64,000 nt of DNA from Shimia sp047124445. Lineage in GTDB: Bacteria > Pseudomonadota > Alphaproteobacteria > Rhodobacterales > Rhodobacteraceae. A model generated the notes under the pieces. The model worked only from the letters and a program-made list of their open reading frames with translations. It was not told the origin of the DNA and ran no database searches. The stretch covers positions 372,001 to 436,000 of the forward strand of contig NZ_CP138921.1 of NCBI RefSeq assembly GCF_047124445.1, given 5' to 3'. The position numbers and the translations under genes were made by a program. Position 1 is the stretch's first letter. Each line of letters starts with the position of its first letter. Shown here one piece after another: positions 17,216 through 26,537 of this stretch.

Positions 17216-18541
17216 TTATGGGTTGATTTGGGTGATGCCGTCTGGCGAGAAATGTACGGTTTGCCCAGCCTGTAGGCCCGCCATGAACGGCATGGCCACC
17301 GCTTGCAAAGCCACATCGCGGCCTTTGGCGGACAGGCGCTCTTTTGAAATCACGCGGGAGGTGTTTTCAAAACCGATCTCAGCGTGCCCCCAAATCAGCG
17401 GGTGAATCTCGCGCAAATGCTCTCGCACCACCATGTCAAACCCGGCCCGCAAGGCCGGTGGTAGGTCTTCACGCAGCCCATCCGTACCATATTGAGAACG
17501 GGCGTGTTGCCAGCTGCGATAAAGGTGCGCCGCCATGAGGTTGGCCGAATGCTGGTCGCCGCGACGATCGAGTGCATCCGTAACCCCATCGATGAAGTAT
17601 TCCACCTCCATCATTTCAAGGCCGTTTGGGTCCACCAACAAGGCGTCAAACCAGACCCAAGCGTAGGCGCCAGCGCCCCAAATGTCATAGGTTTGTGCCG
17701 CGATTCTACGGGCTTGCAGGTCGAGTTGTGAAAAATCCCCGTACCAGCGCGGCAGGAGGTAATTGCCTAAGGCACGCATGTGGCGCGGATTCAGCGGGTC
17801 CAGTTGAATCAGCGATTCAAACTCGGCACACAGTGTGTTGAGCGGTTGGGCGGAGCCGGGCAGGAGGGCGCAGCGGGCGGCGGATAGAGCTGGGGAGAAA
17901 TACTGTTTCGGGCAGTATTGTTTCAAAATGTCGGCCGCCCGGTCAAAGTGGGCCTGGAAGGCGTCGCGATTTACGTCGCGCACATCATCCTTGGCAGCCG
18001 CGCCGCGCCAAGCCCAGCCGATGTCGATGTGCATATGTGCTACCACCAGTGCCATGGGGTAGCTCTTTGGATACTCTTCGATAAGACTCTCGAGGGCTTC
18101 GATTCCAGAAAAGAAATCAGCCCCTTCCGCCGGACGTCCATGCAGCAAAGCGTGTTCGGCGGCGCGGACCACATCGGAGCGGGCGCCAAACAGCATGAGC
18201 TCCGCCAGCGGTGTGCCGGTGGCGGTCGTGGCGCGGTTCTGGTCGTGCGTCCGGATCAATTCCTCAAGCTCGTCCCAGCGTTCCTGACGGGCTAGGAACT
18301 GCCCGTGATCCCGAATTTGTTCGCTTTCGATTTGATCCGGTGTGGAGGCGTTGATTGGAATTTCTAGGCGACTTAAGAGGTCGCGGAACGTGTTTTTTCC
18401 GTCTTGGGCCAGATCGGACGCGGCGGATTTGCGCGGCATCGCCATCGCTTGTCCCAAACGGCGCAAAGCCGGCGCTGCCAATGCTGACGTGGCCGACACA
18501 CCCTGGGATTTGGCTCGATCTCTGGAAAACAGTTTCATCAT
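17216..18541 (-). CDS. Conserved hypothetical protein, alpha-helical
   Basis: A 441-residue cytoplasmic protein of unknown function. No signal or membrane segment is present. The body is helical with TPR-like rhythm, for example ALESLIEEYPKSYPMALVVAHMHIDIGWAWRG and FESLIQLDPLNPRHMRALGNYLLPRWYGD. The C-terminus (VALQAVAMPFMAGLQAGQTVHFSPDGITQINP) looks like a small beta element. Two adjacent ATGs (18541, 18538) follow CGGAGC; the second gives better spacing. I know of no characterised homologue. Confidence 0.75.
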   Translation of the reverse strand: MMKLFSRDRAKSQGVSATSALAAPALRRLGQAMAMPRKSAASDLAQDGKNTFRDLLSRLEIPINASTPDQIESEQIRDHGQFLARQERWDELEELIRTHDQNRATTATGTPLAELMLFGARSDVVRAAEHALLHGRPAEGADFFSGIEALESLIEEYPKSYPMALVVAHMHIDIGWAWRGAAAKDDVRDVNRDAFQAHFDRAADILKQYCPKQYFSPALSAARCALLPGSAQPLNTLCAEFESLIQLDPLNPRHMRALGNYLLPRWYGDFSQLDLQARRIAAQTYDIWGAGAYAWVWFDALLVDPNGLEMMEVEYFIDGVTDALDRRGDQHSANLMAAHLYRSWQHARSQYGTDGLREDLPPALRAGFDMVVREHLREIHPLIWGHAEIGFENTSRVISKERLSAKGRDVALQAVAMPFMAGLQAGQTVHFSPDGITQINP

Positions 18542-18651
18542 AGCTCCGTTCCTGTCACCGAACAGACTATGGGTGTGTATTCAGGCCAAAAAAGGGCGCC
18601 AAGTTGAAATCATGCGGTCACGGGCTGCCCAATTGTGGTCAAATTCGTTAC

Positions 18652-19077
18652 TCAGATCAGGCGCAGGCGATCCCGCTTAAGAGGGATGTTATGGTGTTCT
18701 AACGCGGCTTCGAGATCGGCGCGCGGTGGCAAAACATCTTGAGGAATCCGAACCTTAGCCTCATCATACATGATCAGGGTGATGCGGAAGGCCACGCCCA
18801 AACGGGTTGCAACATGCACCGATTTGATTTGATGGAAGCCTAGCTCCGCCTCCTGGGTGGCGTTTTTCCAGCGTATGCCGTTGTCATCCAGTTCAAAAGT
18901 CGCAACCGGGTTGAAAGCCACATCGACGAGGGTGGGGATCACAAAGAACGACAGCACCGCGACGATGCCCCAGTGAATACCGTAGCCAAGTAGGCCAATT
19001 AGCCCGATTGTTACGATGCAGAGCGCCAGAATGCTGCGCGGATTGCGGCCGTAGTGGGCGTTTTTCAAAGTATCCAT
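18652..19077 (-). CDS. Small membrane protein, PH-like or unknown
   Basis: A 141-residue protein. Two hydrophobic segments lie at about 16-33 and 36-54 (ILALCIVTIGLIGLLGYGIH, IVAVLSFFVIPTLVDVAF), followed by a soluble strand-rich domain with FELDDNGIRWKNATQEAELGF that reads like a compact bacterial PH-like fold. Its function is unknown. The ATG lies only two bases after the stop of the SDR gene, so it is probably the last gene of pepN - SDR - this gene. Confidence 0.7.
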   Translation of the reverse strand: MDTLKNAHYGRNPRSILALCIVTIGLIGLLGYGIHWGIVAVLSFFVIPTLVDVAFNPVATFELDDNGIRWKNATQEAELGFHQIKSVHVATRLGVAFRITLIMYDEAKVRIPQDVLPPRADLEAALEHHNIPLKRDRLRLI

Positions 19078-19079
19078 GT

Positions 19080-19817
19080 TTACCGGCCTCCAGACACATC
19101 AAGAGTGCTGCCGGTGATATAGCTGGCATCTTCTGACAGCAGAAACAGAATGGCGCGGGCGATTTCTTCTGCGGTGCCAGGGCGTTGCATCGGGATTTTG
19201 TGTGCCAGCCGGCTGGCGCGGTCTGGAGCGCCGCCCTTGGCGTGGATCTCTGTGTCGGTGATGCCGGGGCGCAGGCTGTTGACGCGAATGCCCTGTGCGG
19301 CGACTTCTTCGGCCAGACCTTTGGTGAAGGTGTCGATGGCCGCTTTGGACGCGGCATAGTCGACATATTCATTGGCGGAGCCGGTGCGCGAGGCCACGGA
19401 GCTGACGTTGACAATAGCGCCGCCACCTTGTGCTTGCATACGGATCACGGCTTCCTTAGCGACTAGCATGGCGCCGATCACGTTGACATCAAACATGCGC
19501 TTCAGACGTGCGTGAGTGAACTCGGTCACTGGCGCACCTTGGTCCACGATACCGGCGTTGTTGGCCAGCGCATCCACGCGGCCGAAGCTTGCGTCGACGG
19601 CTTTGAACATGGCTTCGACCTGGCTGGGATCCGCTACGTCTGCTTGAAAAAGTTCTGCACGGACGCCCGATGCGCGTACGGTTTTCGCAACAGTTTCAGC
19701 GCCTTGGGTGTCGCTTCGGTAATTTAGCGCGAGGTCATAGCCCGCTTCGGCAGCCAGTTTGGCGGTGGCCGCGCCAATGCCTGCGCTGGCGCCGGTGATC
19801 AGTAGAACTTTGGACAT
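19080..19817 (-). CDS. SDR family NAD(P)-dependent oxidoreductase
   Basis: A 245-residue classical short-chain dehydrogenase. It has the nucleotide-binding TGASAGIG at 8-15, NNAG near 88, the catalytic Ser segment VNVSSVAS, YAASK (Tyr/Lys pair) and a C-terminal SYITGSTLDVSGG. The substrate is not predictable; FabG-like or sugar-alcohol enzymes share these features. ATG 19817 overlaps the pepN stop by one base (TAATG) with GGAGG just upstream, so it is co-translated with pepN. Confidence 0.9.
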   Translation of the reverse strand: MSKVLLITGASAGIGAATAKLAAEAGYDLALNYRSDTQGAETVAKTVRASGVRAELFQADVADPSQVEAMFKAVDASFGRVDALANNAGIVDQGAPVTEFTHARLKRMFDVNVIGAMLVAKEAVIRMQAQGGGAIVNVSSVASRTGSANEYVDYAASKAAIDTFTKGLAEEVAAQGIRVNSLRPGITDTEIHAKGGAPDRASRLAHKIPMQRPGTAEEIARAILFLLSEDASYITGSTLDVSGGR

Positions 19818-22402
19818 TATGCCTCCAGAATGCGGGTCACCATTTCGGTGGTGTCGCGGCTCAAACCGTCCTGACCGGCAATGCGCTCAAGCTGTGCCTT
19901 CAAGAGCGCCTGCCGGTTGGCATCATAGCGTTTCCAGGTTTGGAAGGCGCTGCACATGCGCGCGGTGGTTTGCGGGTTCACAGGGTCCAGCTTGATCAGC
20001 CAGTCCGCCAACACTTCGTAAGCCGCGCCCGACTCGTGGTGGAAGCCCGCGTGATGGGCTGCCATGACACCCATCACGGCACGGAAGCGATTGGGGTTTT
20101 TCCAATCAAAGTCAGCGTGTTGGGTGAGGGTCGCGACGGTTGCCGCAAGGTCTTCGGGTTTGGCAAGCATGACTTGCATGGAGAACCATTTGTCGATGAC
20201 CAGCCGGTCGTCTCTCCATTGGTCATAAAAGGCTGCGACGGCATTTTCCCCTTTGCCCGCATCCAGCAAGGCGCCAAAGGCTGCGAGTTGCAGAGTCATG
20301 TTGTTCGCGGATTTGTATTGCTTTTCAGCGGCTTCACCACCGTCCAAACAGGTCAGCAGGGAGAGCGCGGCATTCGCAAGGCTACGCTTGCCCGCGGGTT
20401 CCGCATCCGGCGAGAAGGGGCCAGAGACCTGATTGGCGGCGTAGATATCTGGCAGCAGGTCCGCAAAAGCTTTGGCCTTGGCGTCGCGCAGGGCTTCTGT
20501 AGCAGCGTGGATCGCCGCTGGATCTGGTGTGTGGCCTTGTTTGTGCAGAATGCCCGCCAGTTCGGATTGTGATGGCTGCCCAAGCATCAGAGCACGGTAG
20601 GCCGGATCAAGGCTGTCGTCGCGCAAAAGTGTTTTGAGGCCAGCGAGATAGCCTTGGTTGGGAGTGGTCCCTTCCACGATTGTGCCAATCAGGCTGTCGC
20701 GCGCGAGATCGCGGCCCGCTTCCCAGCGGTTGAATGGGTCGGTATCATGCGCGAGCAAGAAGGCGCGTCGGGCGTTGTCGATGTCTTGTGTGAGCGTCAC
20801 CGGGGCAGAAAAGCCTCGCAAAACCGAGGGAATAGGACGGGTGGCATGGCCTTTGAAGGTGAAGCTCTGTTCCGCCTCGGTGAGCTCCAGGACTTCAGTG
20901 GGCAGCACTTCGTCGCCATTGTCATTGAGCAGGCCCACGGCCACCGGGATTACCTGTGGGGCTTTCACGTCCTGACCCGGCGTTGGGGCGCTGGATTGGC
21001 TTAGATGCAGGGTAAAAGTGTCGCCTTCGTACTCTTCGCGCACAGTGACTTCGGGTGTGCCGGATTGGGAGTACCACAGTTTGAACTGGGTGAGGTCGCG
21101 GCCGGTGCTGTCTTCAAAAACTTTGATCCAGTCCTCAATTGTGCAGGCCTGACCGTCGTGGCGCTCAAAATAGAGGTCGAGCGCTTTGGCATAGGCGTCA
21201 TCCCCTACCAGAGTTTTTAGCATTCCAATGACTTCGGCGCCTTTTTCATAGACAGTCGCCGTGTAGAAGTTGTTGATTTCCTGAAAGCTTTCGGGGCGAA
21301 CCGGATGAGACAGCGGACCTTGGTCCTCCGGGAACTGGCGCGCGCGCAGGGCGAGAACGTCGTCAATGCGCTTGACCGGCTCAGAGCGCATATCGGCGGT
21401 GAACTGCGCGTCGCGGAAGACGGTCAGGCCTTCTTTCAGGCAAAGCTGGAACCAGTCGCGACAGGTTATGCGGTTGCCGGTCCAGTTGTGGAAATACTCA
21501 TGGGCGATGATGGCTTCGATGCGTTCAAAATTGCCGTCTGTTGCGGTTTCGGGGGAGGCAAGCACGCAGGAACTGTTGAAAATGTTCAACCCTTTGTTTT
21601 CCATCGCGCCCATGTTGAAGTCATCCACGGCGACGATGTTGAACTCATCAAGGTCGTACTCGCGGCCGTAGACCTCTTCGTCCCATTTCATAGACTTTTT
21701 AAGGGCTTCCATGCCGAAAGCACATTTGTGCTCATCTCCGGGGCGGACGTAGATCGACAGGCGCACGTCTTTGCCGGACATGGTTTTGAAGGTGTCTTCG
21801 TGGGCAACCAGATCACCGGCCACAAGGGCAAAAAGGTAGGCCGGTTTGGGCCAAGGGTCGATCCAGACCGCGTAGTTGCTGGCCGGGGTGACGGTTTGGT
21901 CGGTGCCGTATTCGTCGCCGTTGCCATTGGAGAGCAGCTCTGGTGTGTTTTCCACGTCGCCTTCGATGCGCACCGTGAATGTGGCCATCACGTCCGGGCG
22001 GTCCGGATAATAGGTGATTTTGCGGAAACCTTCGGCCTCACATTGGGTGCAATACATGCCGTTGGACATGTAGAGGCCTTCGAGCGCGGTGTTGGCCTGC
22101 GGGTTGATTTCAACCTCGGCTTCCCAAGTGAAAGGTCCGTCGGGTGCATCAACTTCGATGCCACCATCTACGGTGTGGGGCGTAACCTCTGCGCCGTCGA
22201 TCTTGGCGCTGATCAGCTTAAGCTGTTCGCCGTGCAGGAAAAATCTCTTGTCAGTGGCCTCTGGATTGGGCCGGAAGGCGATTTTGGAGAGCACCCGCGT
22301 TTTGGTCGGGTGCAGGCGGAACGTCAGCTCGACACCATCCACGATGAAGCCAAACGGGGTGTAATCTTTGAGATAGATCGTTTGCGGCGCGGCGTCTTTC
22401 AT
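19817..22402 (-). CDS. pepN: Aminopeptidase N (M1 family)
   Basis: A cytoplasmic zinc aminopeptidase of 861 residues, usual for gammaproteobacterial-type PepN. The substrate-recognition motif GAMEN is at about 265-269 and the zinc site HEYFH at 301-305, with the second Glu ligand in LKEGLTVFRD. ATG 22402 was chosen because GGAG lies ten bases upstream. An in-frame ATG four codons earlier and further upstream codons lack a good site. It heads the pepN - SDR - membrane protein unit and is divergent from glcB. Confidence 0.96.
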   Translation of the reverse strand: MKDAAPQTIYLKDYTPFGFIVDGVELTFRLHPTKTRVLSKIAFRPNPEATDKRFFLHGEQLKLISAKIDGAEVTPHTVDGGIEVDAPDGPFTWEAEVEINPQANTALEGLYMSNGMYCTQCEAEGFRKITYYPDRPDVMATFTVRIEGDVENTPELLSNGNGDEYGTDQTVTPASNYAVWIDPWPKPAYLFALVAGDLVAHEDTFKTMSGKDVRLSIYVRPGDEHKCAFGMEALKKSMKWDEEVYGREYDLDEFNIVAVDDFNMGAMENKGLNIFNSSCVLASPETATDGNFERIEAIIAHEYFHNWTGNRITCRDWFQLCLKEGLTVFRDAQFTADMRSEPVKRIDDVLALRARQFPEDQGPLSHPVRPESFQEINNFYTATVYEKGAEVIGMLKTLVGDDAYAKALDLYFERHDGQACTIEDWIKVFEDSTGRDLTQFKLWYSQSGTPEVTVREEYEGDTFTLHLSQSSAPTPGQDVKAPQVIPVAVGLLNDNGDEVLPTEVLELTEAEQSFTFKGHATRPIPSVLRGFSAPVTLTQDIDNARRAFLLAHDTDPFNRWEAGRDLARDSLIGTIVEGTTPNQGYLAGLKTLLRDDSLDPAYRALMLGQPSQSELAGILHKQGHTPDPAAIHAATEALRDAKAKAFADLLPDIYAANQVSGPFSPDAEPAGKRSLANAALSLLTCLDGGEAAEKQYKSANNMTLQLAAFGALLDAGKGENAVAAFYDQWRDDRLVIDKWFSMQVMLAKPEDLAATVATLTQHADFDWKNPNRFRAVMGVMAAHHAGFHHESGAAYEVLADWLIKLDPVNPQTTARMCSAFQTWKRYDANRQALLKAQLERIAGQDGLSRDTTEMVTRILEA

Positions 22403-22612
22403 CACGGTCTCCATTGGTTGCTCATCTTGGTGTAGCTTGTCGGGCGGCACCCGCAAGGGGGTAGGCGATTTTTCACAAAATGGATGTGCAGTTTCGCAAA
22501 TCTATGGAAAAAGTTGAAAATCCCTTTGGGAAAGGAAGGTAAGCGGTTTTATTGCCTATAGAAAACATGTGCACTAATTGAAACGCGACGCCAGAGATGA
22601 GGAAGTTTCACA

Positions 22613-24745
22613 ATGACCAAGAGAATTGAGCAGCACGGGCTGCAAATTGCCGACGAACTCTATGATTTCATTGTGAGTAAGGCGCTCCCTGGAACTGGCG
22701 TGGATGAGGATGTGTTCTGGCAGGGCTTGAGTGTTCTGGCGCATGAGTTTGGGCCAACCAACCGCGCGTTGCTCGCCAAGCGGGAAGAGATTCAGCAGAA
22801 GATTGATGGCTGGCATTTGGCCCGCAAAGGTCAGGCGCATGATGCGGAGGCGTATAAAGCGTTTCTGCAGGAGATTGGCTATCTGGTGGCCGAGGGCGAA
22901 GACTTTGCCGTGGAAACCGCCAATGTTGATCCGGAGATCGCAGCGATTCCCGGTCCGCAATTGGTGGTCCCGATCACCAATGCGCGCTTTGCCTTGAATG
23001 CGGCCAATGCCCGGTGGGGCAGCCTTTATGACGCGCTTTATGGCACCGACGCGATGGGGGATCTGCCGTCTGGCAAGGGTTACGATTCGGCGCGTGGGGC
23101 ACGTGTGATTGATTGGGGGCGGGACTTCCTGGACAAGACGTTGCCTCTGGCCGAAGGCAGCTGGGCAGACATTGACGGATTGTCGGTTGAGGGTGGTCAA
23201 CTTGTGCCTGCGCTGCAGGCGGCGGAGGCCTTTGTCGGTCACGTGGGCGACGCCGCTGCGCCGTCGCGTATTTTGATGAAAAACAACGGCCTGCATGTGA
23301 TTGTTGAAGTTGATCGCACAGGCAATATTGGCGCATCTGACAAAGCGGGTATCAACGACATCACGCTAGAAAGTGCCATGTCCACGATCATGGACTGCGA
23401 AGATTCCGTGGCCTGTGTGGACGCCGAAGACAAGGTTGTGGCCTACGGAAACTGGCTTGGCCTGATGCAGGGCAACCTGTCCGAAGAGGTTGCCAAAGGC
23501 GGCAAGACCTTCACGCGCGTTTTGAAAGATGACGTTTCCTTTACCGCAGCGAACGGTACAGAAACCTCGTTGAAAGGTCGCTCGTTGATGTTGGTGCGCA
23601 ACGTTGGCCATCTGATGACCAACCCGGCGGTACTGGATCGGGACGGCAATGAGATTGGCGAAGGGCTGATGGATGCGCTCGTGACCGTGATGATCGCGAT
23701 GCATGATCTGAAGCGGGAGAGCGGCAACTCGGTGCATGGTTCGGTTTACGTGGTGAAGCCGAAGATGCACGGGCCGGAAGAGGTGGCGTTCTCCGATGCG
23801 ATCTTTGCCAAGGTTGAGGACATCTTGGGCCTGCCGCGCAACACGGTGAAGATGGGCATCATGGACGAGGAGCGCCGTACAAGCGCCAACCTCAAGGAAT
23901 GTATCCGGGCCGCAAAAGGACGTGTGGCGTTTATCAACACAGGGTTCCTGGACCGTACAGGGGACGAGATCCATACCTCCATGGAAGCGGGGGCTTTCCT
24001 GCGCAAAGGCGAGATGAAGACCACACCGTGGATCCTGTCTTATGAAGATCGCAACGTGGACATCGGTCTGGCCTGTGGGCTTCAAGGCAAGGCGCAGATT
24101 GGCAAAGGCATGTGGGCCATGCCGGACCTGATGGGCGCGATGCTTGAACAGAAGATTGGCCATCCGAAGTCCGGAGCCAACTGTGCCTGGGTGCCTTCGC
24201 CAACCGCAGCAACGTTGCACGCGACGCACTACCACGAGGTCGACGTGCTGGCGCGTCAGGAAGAGATCAAAGCGGGGGGCGCACGCGGGACGTTGGACGA
24301 TTTGCTGACTGTACCGGTGATGGACGGGCAGAACCTCTCAGAGGAGGAGATTGCCGCTGAGGTCGAAAACAACGCGCAGGGCATTTTGGGCTATGTGGTG
24401 CGTTGGGTGGACCAAGGCGTTGGCTGTTCCAAAGTGCCGGACATCAATGATGTGGGCCTGATGGAAGACCGCGCGACTTGCCGGATTTCCAGCCAGGGTC
24501 TGGCCAACTGGCTGCACCAAGGTGTGGTGAGTGAAGAGCAGGTCATGGCGGCGATGCAGAAGATGGCGGCTGTCGTGGATCGGCAGAACGCCAACGATCC
24601 GCTCTATGCGCCGATGGCGCCGGGCTTTGACGGGATTGCTTTCCAGGCGGCCTGTGATCTGGTGTTCAACGGCCGCATTCAGCCATCGGGCTATACCGAG
24701 CCGGTGCTGCATGCGCGGCGGTTGGAGCTCAAGGCACAAGCCTAA
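22613..24745 (+). CDS. glcB: Malate synthase G
   Basis: Condenses glyoxylate with acetyl-CoA to malate. The product is 710 residues, as for monomeric isoform G. Characteristic segments are ITLESAMSTIMDCEDSVACV, LMLVRNVGHLMTNPAV, VKMGIMDEERRTSANL and GAFLRKGEMKTTPWI, with MWAMPDLMGAMLEQKIGHPKSGANCAWVPSPTAA later. GAGGAAG precedes ATG 22613. No isocitrate lyase gene is adjacent; in this order glyoxylate is often handled with the ethylmalonyl-CoA pathway, whose genes are not in the window. Confidence 0.97.
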   Translation: MTKRIEQHGLQIADELYDFIVSKALPGTGVDEDVFWQGLSVLAHEFGPTNRALLAKREEIQQKIDGWHLARKGQAHDAEAYKAFLQEIGYLVAEGEDFAVETANVDPEIAAIPGPQLVVPITNARFALNAANARWGSLYDALYGTDAMGDLPSGKGYDSARGARVIDWGRDFLDKTLPLAEGSWADIDGLSVEGGQLVPALQAAEAFVGHVGDAAAPSRILMKNNGLHVIVEVDRTGNIGASDKAGINDITLESAMSTIMDCEDSVACVDAEDKVVAYGNWLGLMQGNLSEEVAKGGKTFTRVLKDDVSFTAANGTETSLKGRSLMLVRNVGHLMTNPAVLDRDGNEIGEGLMDALVTVMIAMHDLKRESGNSVHGSVYVVKPKMHGPEEVAFSDAIFAKVEDILGLPRNTVKMGIMDEERRTSANLKECIRAAKGRVAFINTGFLDRTGDEIHTSMEAGAFLRKGEMKTTPWILSYEDRNVDIGLACGLQGKAQIGKGMWAMPDLMGAMLEQKIGHPKSGANCAWVPSPTAATLHATHYHEVDVLARQEEIKAGGARGTLDDLLTVPVMDGQNLSEEEIAAEVENNAQGILGYVVRWVDQGVGCSKVPDINDVGLMEDRATCRISSQGLANWLHQGVVSEEQVMAAMQKMAAVVDRQNANDPLYAPMAPGFDGIAFQAACDLVFNGRIQPSGYTEPVLHARRLELKAQA

Positions 24746-24755
24746 CAATCAATCA

Positions 24756-24781
24756 GGTCGGGGGATATCCCGGCCTTTTTT
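24756..24781 (+). terminator. Rho-independent terminator of glcB
   Basis: GGTCGGG-loop-CCCGGCC (one G-T pair) is followed by TTTTTT, 11 bases after the glcB stop. Confidence 0.85.
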
Positions 24782-24871
24782 CTTTGTCTTGAATGATGTG
24801 AACGCTTCAGGGCTTTCTCATTTGGAATGCGCGTCCTATGGTTACCTGCGCAATAAGTCAAAGAGGCCAGC

Positions 24872-25651
24872 ATGACGCGTCCTGTCGTCGGGATCATCGG
24901 CAACCAATATCTGATCAATGACCAATATCCGGCGCACGCCGGGGGGACCATGAATTCTGAAGCGGTTTCAGGGGTTTCCGGATGTATGCCGCTGTTGATC
25001 CCGGCTGATCCGCGGTTTGTTTCAGTAGATGAGTTGCTGGAGAAATGTGACGGTTTTTTGCTGACTGGCGGGCGGCCGAATGTGCACCCTGAGGAATACG
25101 GTGAAGCGGCGACGGCGGCGCATGGGGAGTTTGACCGGGCGCGCGATGCGATTGTGTTGCCATTGGTGCGGGCCTGTGTGGAAAGCGGGCAGCCGTTTAT
25201 GGGGATTTGTCGGGGATTTCAGGAGGTTAACGTTGCCATGGGGGGCAGCCTGTATCCCGAAATTCGCGATTTGCCGGGGCGGGACAATCACCGGATGCCG
25301 CCGGATGGTACGTTGGAAGAGAAGTTTGCACTGCGCCACACGGTGGAGTTCAGTGAGAACGGGCCGTTCCATCATCTGTTTGGCAGTCAGAAAGTGATGA
25401 CAAACACGCTGCACGGGCAAGGTATCAAACGCGCGGGAAGTCGTGTGATTATAGATGGTTACGCGCCGGATGAGACACCGGAGGCGATCTATATCGAGGG
25501 CGCGCCGGGGTTCACCATGTCGGTGCAGTGGCATCCGGAATGGGATGCGGCCAATGATCCGGTGAGCCGTCCGTTGTTTGAGGCCTTTGGCGAGGCGGTG
25601 CGGGCCTGGGCAAGAGGGCAGGAAGCGCGGCCTGTGCTCAAGTCTGCCTAA
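24872..25651 (+). CDS. Class I glutamine amidotransferase-like hydrolase (peptidase C26, PuuD type)
   Basis: A 259-residue member of the gamma-glutamyl-gamma-aminobutyrate hydrolase family. The nucleophile elbow is MGICRGFQEVNVAMGG and the catalytic His-Glu pair is QWHPEWD. GFLLTGGRPNVHPEEY is the typical upstream loop. It probably hydrolyses a gamma-glutamyl amide; the actual substrate is unknown because no puu genes are nearby. AGAGG precedes ATG 24872. It is convergent with an SDR gene. Confidence 0.88.
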   Translation: MTRPVVGIIGNQYLINDQYPAHAGGTMNSEAVSGVSGCMPLLIPADPRFVSVDELLEKCDGFLLTGGRPNVHPEEYGEAATAAHGEFDRARDAIVLPLVRACVESGQPFMGICRGFQEVNVAMGGSLYPEIRDLPGRDNHRMPPDGTLEEKFALRHTVEFSENGPFHHLFGSQKVMTNTLHGQGIKRAGSRVIIDGYAPDETPEAIYIEGAPGFTMSVQWHPEWDAANDPVSRPLFEAFGEAVRAWARGQEARPVLKSA

Positions 25652-25680
25652 AGGTTAACGGCTAAAATGGCGCTGATTTA

Positions 25681-25724
25681 CACGTCGGTATCCTGTCGGT
25701 ATTGCGACTGTTTCGCGACTGTCC
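25681..25724 (+). repeat. Array 2 of degenerate 11-bp repeats (4 units)
   Basis: The units are CACGTCGGTAT, CCTGTCGGTAT, TGCGACTGTTT and CGCGACTGTCC in exact 11-base register. The array lies between convergent genes, 29 bases after the C26 hydrolase stop. It is related to arrays 1 and 3. Confidence 0.7.
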
Positions 25725-25748
25725 ATAAAAATGGAATATGTATTGGTT

Positions 25749-25779
25749 AACGGCCCAGCGGCATGTCCGCCGGGCCGTT
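25749..25779. terminator. Bidirectional hairpin between convergent genes
   Basis: AACGGCCC-A-GCGG pairs with CCGC-C-GGGCCGTT around CATGT. It lies five bases after the SDR stop on the minus strand. The T-run is weak, so it may work as a bidirectional or intrinsic stem. Confidence 0.6.
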
Positions 25780-25784
25780 TGAGG

Positions 25785-26537
25785 TTACACCTCACCGCCT
25801 GAGATTTGCACCATTTGACCTCGGATGGAGTCCGCCATGTCGGAGCACAGGTAGAGCGCGGTGTGGGCGACTTCTTCGGGTTTGATCAGGCGGCCGTGCG
25901 GGTTCACGCCAACCATCATGTGGCGGGCCTCTTCCTCAGAGCAGCCGGTGCGGGCCATAATGCTTTCGATGTTTTGATCGATGATCGGCGTTTCCACATA
26001 GGCCGGGCAGATCGAATTGAAGGTGATCGGTTTGGTGGCGAAGTCCGCGGCCAGCGATTTGATCATGCCATTCACAGCATGTTTGGAGGTGGAGTAGGCG
26101 GGGGCGCCTTTGAGACCTCGCAGGCCAGCGATGGAAGAGATCACCATGACGCGGCCCCAATCGGTCTGGGTCATGGACTTCAGGCTTTCGCGGATGGTGA
26201 GGAACACGCCGTCGATGTTGATCGACATCATCTTGCGCCAGAATTCCATATCGGTTTTGTGCAAGGCGCGGCCTTCGGCAATCCCCGCGTTTGCGACACA
26301 GATTTGAATGGGGCCACGAGCTGCCACAGCTGCGGCGACGCCATCAACCACGGAGGACTCATCTGCCACATCCATGGCGAGGGGAAAGAGCCCTTCGGTG
26401 GCAGCCTCTTCCAATACGTTCAGACGCCGGCCGGTGATGGTGACCTGCGCGCCCTCGGCAGCCAATGCCTTGGCAATGGCGAGGCCAATGCCGGTGCCGC
26501 CGCCGGTGACCAATGCGTGTTTGCCCGATAGTGTCAT
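25785..26537 (-). CDS. SDR family oxidoreductase
   Basis: A 250-residue classical short-chain dehydrogenase. It has the coenzyme motif TGGGTGIG (near 11-18), ANAG, ISSIAG, YSTSK and a C-terminal IRGQMVQISGGEV. The start at ATG 26537 was chosen because GGGAGAG lies upstream and the product begins MTLSGKHALVTGGGTGIGLA; the open frame upstream has no SDR-like residues. It resembles 3-hydroxyacid and 3-hydroxybutyrate-type dehydrogenases, but the substrate is not certain. Confidence 0.9.
   Translation of the reverse strand: MTLSGKHALVTGGGTGIGLAIAKALAAEGAQVTITGRRLNVLEEAATEGLFPLAMDVADESSVVDGVAAAVAARGPIQICVANAGIAEGRALHKTDMEFWRKMMSINIDGVFLTIRESLKSMTQTDWGRVMVISSIAGLRGLKGAPAYSTSKHAVNGMIKSLAADFATKPITFNSICPAYVETPIIDQNIESIMARTGCSEEEARHMMVGVNPHGRLIKPEEVAHTALYLCSDMADSIRGQMVQISGGEV

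Noticed and set aside
21305..22435. 376-codon plus-strand frame
   Set aside because: Antisense to pepN with no domain similarity.
22457..22612. TTTCGCAAA-like words as a binding site for a short-chain acyl regulator of glcB
   Set aside because: The words are short, irregularly spaced and AT-rich; not distinguishable from chance by eye.
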